A DNA stretch of 64,000 nt from Muricea muricata. Its lineage: Eukaryota; Cnidaria; Anthozoa; Malacalcyonacea; Plexauridae. Position numbers and translations under genes: made by a program. The stretch covers positions 7,416,701 to 7,480,700 of the forward strand of contig OY979726.1 of the NCBI GenBank assembly GCA_963855995.1. The letters run 5' to 3'. Below are positions 57,851-64,000 of the stretch, piece after piece. The notes below the pieces were generated by a model that was not told the origin of the DNA, did not search any database, and saw nothing but the letters and a program-made list of their open reading frames with translations. How positions within the stretch are numbered: position 1 is the first letter of the stretch; the number at the start of each line of letters is the position of its first letter.

Positions 57851-60800
57851 TTTATTTTAGCACTCAAAACATCATTTTAAGCTCTAAAACGTCGCCGTGA
57901 TCGATTTGTGACGGATATTTTTAGTTTGCAGTCCGAGCATGTTTTTACGCTCAAATCAATTCCAGAACGCCTAAAACGCGATTTTGATGATTGTAAGAAC
58001 GTTTCTTTTCAGTCTCAAAGCATGTTGTAGGTTTCTCATTTCAACATGCTATTTTACTGATGTCGATAGTTTGAGCGCCGAAAACGTGATTGCGGACTTG
58101 CTAAGTTTTCCATTTTCGATTTAGAAGCTGTCTTTTAGGTCCACGATTGCAATATATCATTGGGCTCAACTCGTCCATTTTAGCACTCAAAACATCATTT
58201 TAAGCTCTAAAACGTCGCCGTGATCGATTTGAGACGGCAATTTTTAGTTGGCAGTCCGAGCATGTTTTTACGCTCAAATCGCTTCCAGAACGCCTAAAAC
58301 GCGATTTTGATGATTGTAAGAACGTTTCTTTTCAGTCTCAAAGCATGTTGTAGGTTTCTCATTTCAACATGCTATTTTACTGATGTCGATAGTTTGAGCG
58401 CCGAAAACGTGATTGCGGACTTGCTAAGTTCTCCAATTTCGATTTAGAAGCTGTCTTTTAGGTCCGCGCTTGCAATATATCATTGGGCTCAACTCGTTCA
58501 TTTTAGCACTCAAAACATCATTTTAAGCTCTAAAACGTCGCCGTGATCGATTTGTGACGGATATTTTTAGTTTGCAGTCCGAGCATGTTTTTACGCTCAA
58601 ATCAATTCCAGAACGCCTAAAACGCGATTTTGATGATTGTAAGAACGTTTCTTTTCAGTCTCAAAGCATGTTGTAGGTTTCTCATTTCAACATGCTATTT
58701 TACTGATGTCGATAGTTTGAGCGCCGAAAACGTGATTGCGGACTTGCTAAGTCTTCCATTTTCGATTTAGAAGCTGTCTTTTAGGTCCACGATTGCAATA
58801 TATCATTGGGCTCAACTCGTCCATTTTAGCACTCAAAACATCATTTTAAGCTCTAAAACGTCGCCGTGATCGATTTGAGAAGGCAATTATTGTTGGCAGT
58901 CCGAGCATTTTTTTACTATCAAATCCCTTCGAGAACGCCTAAAACGCGATTTTGATTATTGTAAGAGCGTTTCTTTTCAGTCTCAATGCACGTTGTAGGT
59001 TTCTAATTTCAACATGCTATTTTGCTGATGTCGATAGTTTGAGCGCCGAAAACATGATTGCGGACATGCTAAGTTCTCCAATTTCGATTTAGAAGCTGTC
59101 TTTTAGATACGCAATTTCAATATATCATTGTGCTCAACTCGTTCTTTTTAGCACTCAAAACATCATTTTAAGCTCTAAAACGTCGCCGTGATCGATTTGA
59201 GACGGATATTTTTAGTTTGCAGTCTGAGCATGTTTTTACGCTCAAATCGCTTCGAGAACGCATAAAACGCGATTTTGATGATTGTAAGAACGTTTCTTTT
59301 CAGTCTAAAAGCATGCTATAAGTTTCTCATTTCAACATGCTATTTTGCTGATGTCGATAGTTTGAGCGCTGAAAACGTGATTGCGGACTTGCTAAGTTCT
59401 CCAATTTCGATTTAGAAGCTGTCTTTTAGGTCCGCGATTGCAATATATCATTGGGCTCAACTCGTACTTTTTAGCACTCAAAACATCATTTTAAGCTCTA
59501 AAACGTCGCCGTGATCGATTTGAGACGGCAATTTTTAGTTGGCAGTCCGAGCATGTTTTTACGCTCAAATCGCTTCCAGAACGCCTAAAACGCGATTTTG
59601 ATGATTGTAAGAACGTTTCTTTTCAGTCTCAAAGCATGTTGTAGGTTTCTCATTTCAACATGCTATTTTACTGATGTCGATAGTTTGAGCGCCGAAAACG
59701 TGATTGCGGACTTGCTAAGTTCTCCAATTTCGATTTAGAAGCTGTCTTTTAGGTCCGCGCTTGCAATATATCATTGGGCTCAACTCGTTCATTTTAGCAC
59801 TCAAAACATCATTTTAAGCTCTAAAACGTCGCCGTGATCGATTTGAGAAGGCAATTATTGTTGGCAGTCCGAGCATTTTTTTACTATCAAATCCCTTCGA
59901 GAACGCCTAAAACGCGATTTTGATTATTGTAAGAGCGTTTCTTTTCAGTCTCAATGCACGTTGTAGGTTTCTAATTTCAACATGCTATTTTGCTGATGTC
60001 GATAGTTTGAGCGCCGAAAACATGATTGCGGACATGCTAAGTTCTCCAATTTCGATTTAGAAGCTGTCTTTTAGATACGCAATTTCAATATATCATTGTG
60101 CTCAACTCGTTCTTTTTAGCACTCAAAACATCATTTTAAGCTCTAAAACGTCGCCGTGATCGATTTGAGACGGATATTTTTAGTTTGCAGTCTGAGCATG
60201 TTTTTACGCTCAAATCGCTTCGAGAACGTTTAAAACGCGATTTTGATGATTGTAAGAACGTTTCTTTTCAGTCTAAAAGCATGCTATAAGTTTCTCATTT
60301 CAACATGCTTTTTTGCTGATGTCGATAGTTTGAGCGCTGAAAACGTGATTGCGGACTTGCTAAGTTCTCCAATTTCGATTTAGAAGCTGTCTTTTAGGTC
60401 CGCGATTGCAATATATCATTGGGCTCAACTCGTACTTTTTAGCACTCAAAACATCATTTTAAGCTCTAAAACGTCGCCGTGATCAATTTGAGACGGCAAT
60501 TTTTAGTTGGCAGTCCGAGCATGTTTTTACGCTCAAATCGCTTCCAGAACGCCTAAAACGCGATTTTGATGATTGTAAGAACGTTTCTTTTCAGTCTCAA
60601 AGCATGTTGTAGGTTTCTCATTTCAACATGCTATTTTACTGATGTCGATAGTTTGAGCGCCGAAAACGTGATTGCGGACTTGCTAAGTTCTCCAATTTCG
60701 ATTTAGAAGCTGTCTTTTAGGTCCGCGCTTGCAATATATCATTGGGCTCAACTCGTTCATTTAAGCACTCAAAACATCATTTTAAGCTCTAAAACGTCGC

Positions 60801-61319
60801 CGTGATCGATTTGTGACGGATATTTTTAGTTTGCAGTCCGAGCATGTTTTTACGCTCAAATCAATTCCAGAACGCCTAAAACGCGATTTTGATGATTGTA
60901 AGAACGTTTCTTTTCAGTCTCAAAGCATGTTGTAGGTTTCTCATTTCAACATGCTATTTTACTGATGTCGATAGTTTGAGCGCCGAAAACGTGATTGCGG
61001 ACTTGCTAAGTTTTCCATTTTCGATTTAGAAGCTGTCTTTTAGGTCCGCGATTGCAATATATCATTGGGCTCAACTCGTTCATTTTAGCACTCAAAACAT
61101 CATTTTAAGCTCTAAAATGTCGCCGTGATCGATTTGAGACGGCAATTTTTAGTTGGCAGTCCGAGCATGTTTTTACGCTCAAATCGCTTCGAGAACGCCT
61201 AAAACGCGATTTTGATTATTGTAATAGCGTTTCTTTTCAGTCTCAATGCACGTTGTAGGTTTCTAATTTCAACATGCTATTTTGCTGATGTCGATAGTTT
61301 GAGCGCCGAAAACATGATT
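57851..61319 (+). repeat. Mosaic of I, J, A, B and G-like monomers
   Basis: It includes the third I J I J/A B set, then B monomers with AGCATGCTATAAG at about 59310 and 60285, each followed by a monomer with CTCGTACTTTTTAGC, a roughly 968-bp, three-monomer period. Private changes include GAACGTTTAAAACG near 60227, CATGCTTTTTTGCTG near 60304, GTGATCAATTTG near 60481 and TTCATTTAAGCAC near 60757. Confidence 0.75.
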
Positions 61320-62610
61320 GCGGAAATGCTAAGTTCTCCAATTTCGATTTAGAAGCTGTCTTTTAGATACGCGATTGCTATATATCATATTGCTCAACTC
61401 GTTCTTTTAAGCAATCAAAACATCATTTTAAGCTCTAAAACGTCGCCGTGATCGATTTGAGACGGATATTTTTAGTTTGGAGTCTGAGCATGTTTTTACG
61501 CTCAAATCGCTTCGAGAACGCCTAAAACGCGACTTTGATGATTGTAAGAGCGTTTCTTTTCAGTGTCAAAGCATGTTGTAGGTTTCTCATTTCAACATGC
61601 TATTTTGCTGATGTCGATAGTTTGAGCACCGAAAACGTGATTGAAGACTTGCTAAGTTCCCCAATTTCGATTTAGAAGCTGTCTTTTAGGTCCGCGATTG
61701 CAATATATCATTGGGCTCAACTCGTTCATTTTAGCACTCAAAACATCATTTTAAGCTCTAAAACGTCGCCGTGATCGATTTGAGACGGATATTTTTAGTT
61801 GGCAGTCTGAGCATGTTTTTACGCTCAAATCGCTTCCAGAACGCCTAAAACGCGATTATGATGATTGTAAGAGCGTTTCTTTTCAGTGTCAATGCATGTT
61901 GTAGGTTTCTCATTTCAACATGCTATTTTGCTGATGTCGATAGTTTGAGCGCCGAAAACGTGATTGCGGACTTGCTAAGTTCTCCAACTTCGATTTAGAA
62001 GCTGTCTCTTAGGTCCACGATTGCAATATATCATTGGGCTCAATTCGTTCATTTTAGCACTCAAAACATCATTTTAAGCTCTAAAACGTCGCCCTGATCG
62101 ATTTGAGACGGCAATTATTGTTGGAAGTCCGAGCATTTTTTTACGCTCAAATCGCTTCGAGAACGCCTAAAACGCGATTTTGATTATTGTAAGAGCGTTT
62201 CTTTTCAGTCTCAATGCACGTTGTAGGTTTCTAATCTCAACATGCTATTTTGCTGATGTCGATAGTTTGAGCGCCGAAAACATGATTTCGGACATGCTAA
62301 GTTCTCCAATTTCGATTTAGAAGCTGTCTTTTACATACGCGATTTCAATATATCATTGTGCTCAACTCGTTCTTTTTAGCACTCAAAACATCATTTTAAG
62401 CTCTAAAACGTCGCCGTGATCGATTTGAGACGGATATTTTTAGTTTGCAGTCTGAGCATGTTTTTACGCTCAAATCGCTTCGAGAACGCCTAAAACGCGA
62501 TTTTGATGATTGTAAGAACGTTTCTTTTCAGTGTCAAAGCATGTTGTAGGTTTCTCATTTCAACATGCTATTTTGCTGATGTCGATAGTTTGAGCGCCGA
62601 AAACGTGATT
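61320..62610 (+). repeat. Short version of the diverged block: M/P hybrid, Q, D, E
   Basis: GATTGCTATATATC with a private CATATTGCTC (about 61375-61395) is followed by GCGACTTTGATG and GATTGAAGACTTGC, then a D monomer with TGTCTCTTAGGTCC (about 62004) and an E. This follows the order near 46.8-49.4 kb with monomers N, O, K and L missing, which fits a deletion by unequal exchange. Confidence 0.7.
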
Positions 62611-63902
62611 GCGGACTTGCTAAGTTCTCCAATTTTGATTTAGAAGCTGTGTTTTAGGTCCGCGCTTGCAATATATCATTGGGCTCAACTCGTTCATTTT
62701 AGCACTCAAAACATCATTTTAAGCTCTAAAACGTCGCCGTGATCGATTTGAGACGGATATTTTTAGTTTGCAGTCCGAGCATTTTTTTACGCTCAAATCA
62801 ATTCCAGAACGCCTAAAACGCGATTTTGATGATTGTAAGAACGTTTCTTTTCAGTCTCAAAGCATTTTGTACGTTTCTCATTTCAACATGCTATTTTGCT
62901 GATGTCGATAGTTTGAGCGCCGAAAACATGATTGCGGACATGCTAAGTTCTCCATTTTCGATTTAGAAGCTGTCTTTTAGATACGCAATTTCAATATATC
63001 ATTGTGCTCAACTCGTTCTTTTTAGCACTCAAAACATCATTTTAAGCTCTAAAACGTCGCCGTGATCGATTTGAGACGGATATTTTTAGTTTGCAGTCTG
63101 AGCATGTTTTTACGCTCAAATCGCTTCGAGAACGCCTAAAACGCGATTTTGATGATTGTAAGAACGTTTCTTTTCAGTCTAAAAGCATGCTGTAAGTTTC
63201 TCATTTCAACATGCTATTTTGCTGATGTCGATAGTTTGAGCGCTGAAAACGTGATTGCGGACTTGCTAAGTTCCCCAATTTCGATTTAGAAGCTGTCTTT
63301 TAGGTCCGCGATTGCAATATATCATTGGGCTCAACTCGTACTTTTTAGCACTCAAAACATCATTTTAAGCTCTAAAACGTCGCCGTGATCGATTTGAGAC
63401 GGCAATTTTTAGTTGGCAGTCCGAGCATGTTTTTACGCTCAAATCGCTTCCAGAACGCCTTAAACGCGATTTTGATGATTGTAAGAACGTTTCTTTTCAG
63501 TCTCAAAGCATGTTGTAGGTTTCACATTTCAACATGCTATTTTACTGATGTCGATAGTTTGAGCGCCGAAAACGTGATTGCGGACTTGCTAAGTTCTCCA
63601 ATTTCGATTTAGAAGCTGTCTTTTAGGTCCGCGCTTGCAATATATCATTGGGCTCAACTCGTTCATTTTAGCACTCAAAACATCATTTTAAGCTCTAAAA
63701 CGTCGCCGTGATCGATTTGAGACGGATATTTTTAGTTTATAGTCTGAGCATGTTTTTACGCTCAAATCGCTTCGAGAACGCCTAAAACGCGACTTTGATG
63801 ATTGTAAGAGCGTTTCTTTTCAGTGTCAAAGCATGTTGTAGGTTTCTCATTTCAAGATGCTATTTTGCTGATGTCGATAGTTTGAGCACCGAAAACGTGA
63901 TT
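62611..63902 (+). repeat. Four-monomer segment duplicated 6134 bp away, copy 2
   Basis: It matches 56477-57768 with only a few differences, such as AGCATTTTGTACG near 62864 against AGCATGTTGTACG, and AGTTCCCCAATTT near 63270 against AGTTCTCCAATTT. The match reaches to about the end of the window. Confidence 0.85.
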
Positions 63903-64000
63903 GAAGACTTGCTAAGTTCTCCAATTTCGATTTAGAAGCTGTCTTTTAGGTCCGCGATTGCAATATATCATTGGGCTCAACTCGTTCATTTTAGCACTCA
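63903..64000 (+). repeat. Partial monomer at the right edge
   Basis: It begins GAAGACTTGC, the form of type Q, and is cut by the window after 98 bp at AGCACTCA. The array therefore continues beyond the window. The left edge at base 1 also begins exactly at a monomer start chosen here by convention. Confidence 0.9.

Larger units (their letters stand above)
1..64000. repeat. Satellite DNA array, ~323-bp monomer, whole window
   Basis: Taking the motif GCGGACTTGCTAAG as the monomer start, successive starts fall at 1, 323, 646, 969, 1291, 1614, 1937, 2259, 2582, 2905 and so on to 63903, an average of about 322.7 bp over 198 monomers. Spacing is almost always 322 or 323 bp. All copies have the same orientation, and no unrelated sequence, transposon, inversion or gene lies between them. 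Conserved cores include TAAAACGTCGCCGTGATCGA and CCTAAAACGCGATTTTGATG. Variable sites cluster between them, mainly about 140-190 bp into the monomer. Composition is AT-rich (about 60 percent) with CpG in excess. I know the type of structure (satellite with higher-order repeats, typical of eukaryotic centromeric or pericentromeric heterochromatin) but do not recognise the family. Chromosomal location is inference. Confidence 0.98.

Noticed and set aside
1..64000. CRISPR array
   Set aside because: The repeat unit is about 323 bp with no short repeat plus unique spacer structure, and the whole unit is conserved.
1..64000. Ribosomal DNA spacer, telomeric repeat or LTR element
   Set aside because: No rRNA-like sequence, no short G-rich telomere repeat, no terminal repeats with a primer-binding site, and no polymerase or integrase frames.
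1..64000. Bacterial or viral origin of the window
   Set aside because: A 64-kb gene-free tandem array with nested HORs is not known from bacterial or viral genomes; a eukaryotic satellite explains everything seen.

Overview
The whole 64 kb is a single tandem-repeat (satellite DNA) array. I see no gene, RNA gene, mobile element or unique sequence in it. The monomer is about 323 bp. It runs head to tail in one orientation from base 1 to base 64000, giving about 198 complete monomers plus a 98-bp partial one at the right edge. Nothing taller than a few bases interrupts the phase. The monomer I counted by hand (646-968) has 130 G+C in 323 bp (about 40 percent) and 22 CpG dinucleotides where about 13 are expected. 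An array this size with no genes points to a eukaryotic pericentromere, centromere or other heterochromatic block. The surplus of CpG argues against a genome with heavy germline CpG methylation, so an invertebrate such as an insect is my guess. I do not recognise the repeat family and cannot name the species.

The repeat is nested on at least three levels. (1) Each 323-bp monomer looks like an old trimer of diverged 106-108 bp subunits. (2) Monomers fall into recognisable variants, which I letter A, B, C, D, E, F and so on (the names are mine). (3) These variants are arranged in higher-order repeats (HORs), several of which are duplicated in tandem with almost no differences.

Layout: 1-2904 is a nine-monomer stretch (A B C D B C D E F) with an internal 968-bp duplication. 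2905-10327 is a 12-monomer, 3873-bp HOR built from A-F and hybrids, in nearly two copies. 10328-18073 is a different 12-monomer HOR, also 3873 bp, in two copies. 18074-20330 is a seven-monomer block of more diverged types. 20331-39046 is a 29-monomer, 9358-bp unit in tandem duplicate, itself containing 10-mer (3227 bp) and 5-mer (1614 bp) duplications. 39047-40983 continues a second copy of the 15-21 kb sequence, 23.88 kb away from the first. 40984-49190 is a 13-monomer, 4195-bp tandem duplication. 50019-51636 is a patch of older, divergent monomers with irregular lengths. 51637-64000 is a mosaic with a 1614-bp tandem duplication and a 6134-bp-spaced duplication.

No genes work together here. 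The biology is that of a satellite under repeated unequal exchange and homogenisation. The most notable features are the short perfect dyad symmetries in some monomer types and their systematic loss in the A and D types, which recur every third monomer. Near-identity of the longest duplications also means that assembly artefact must be kept in mind.
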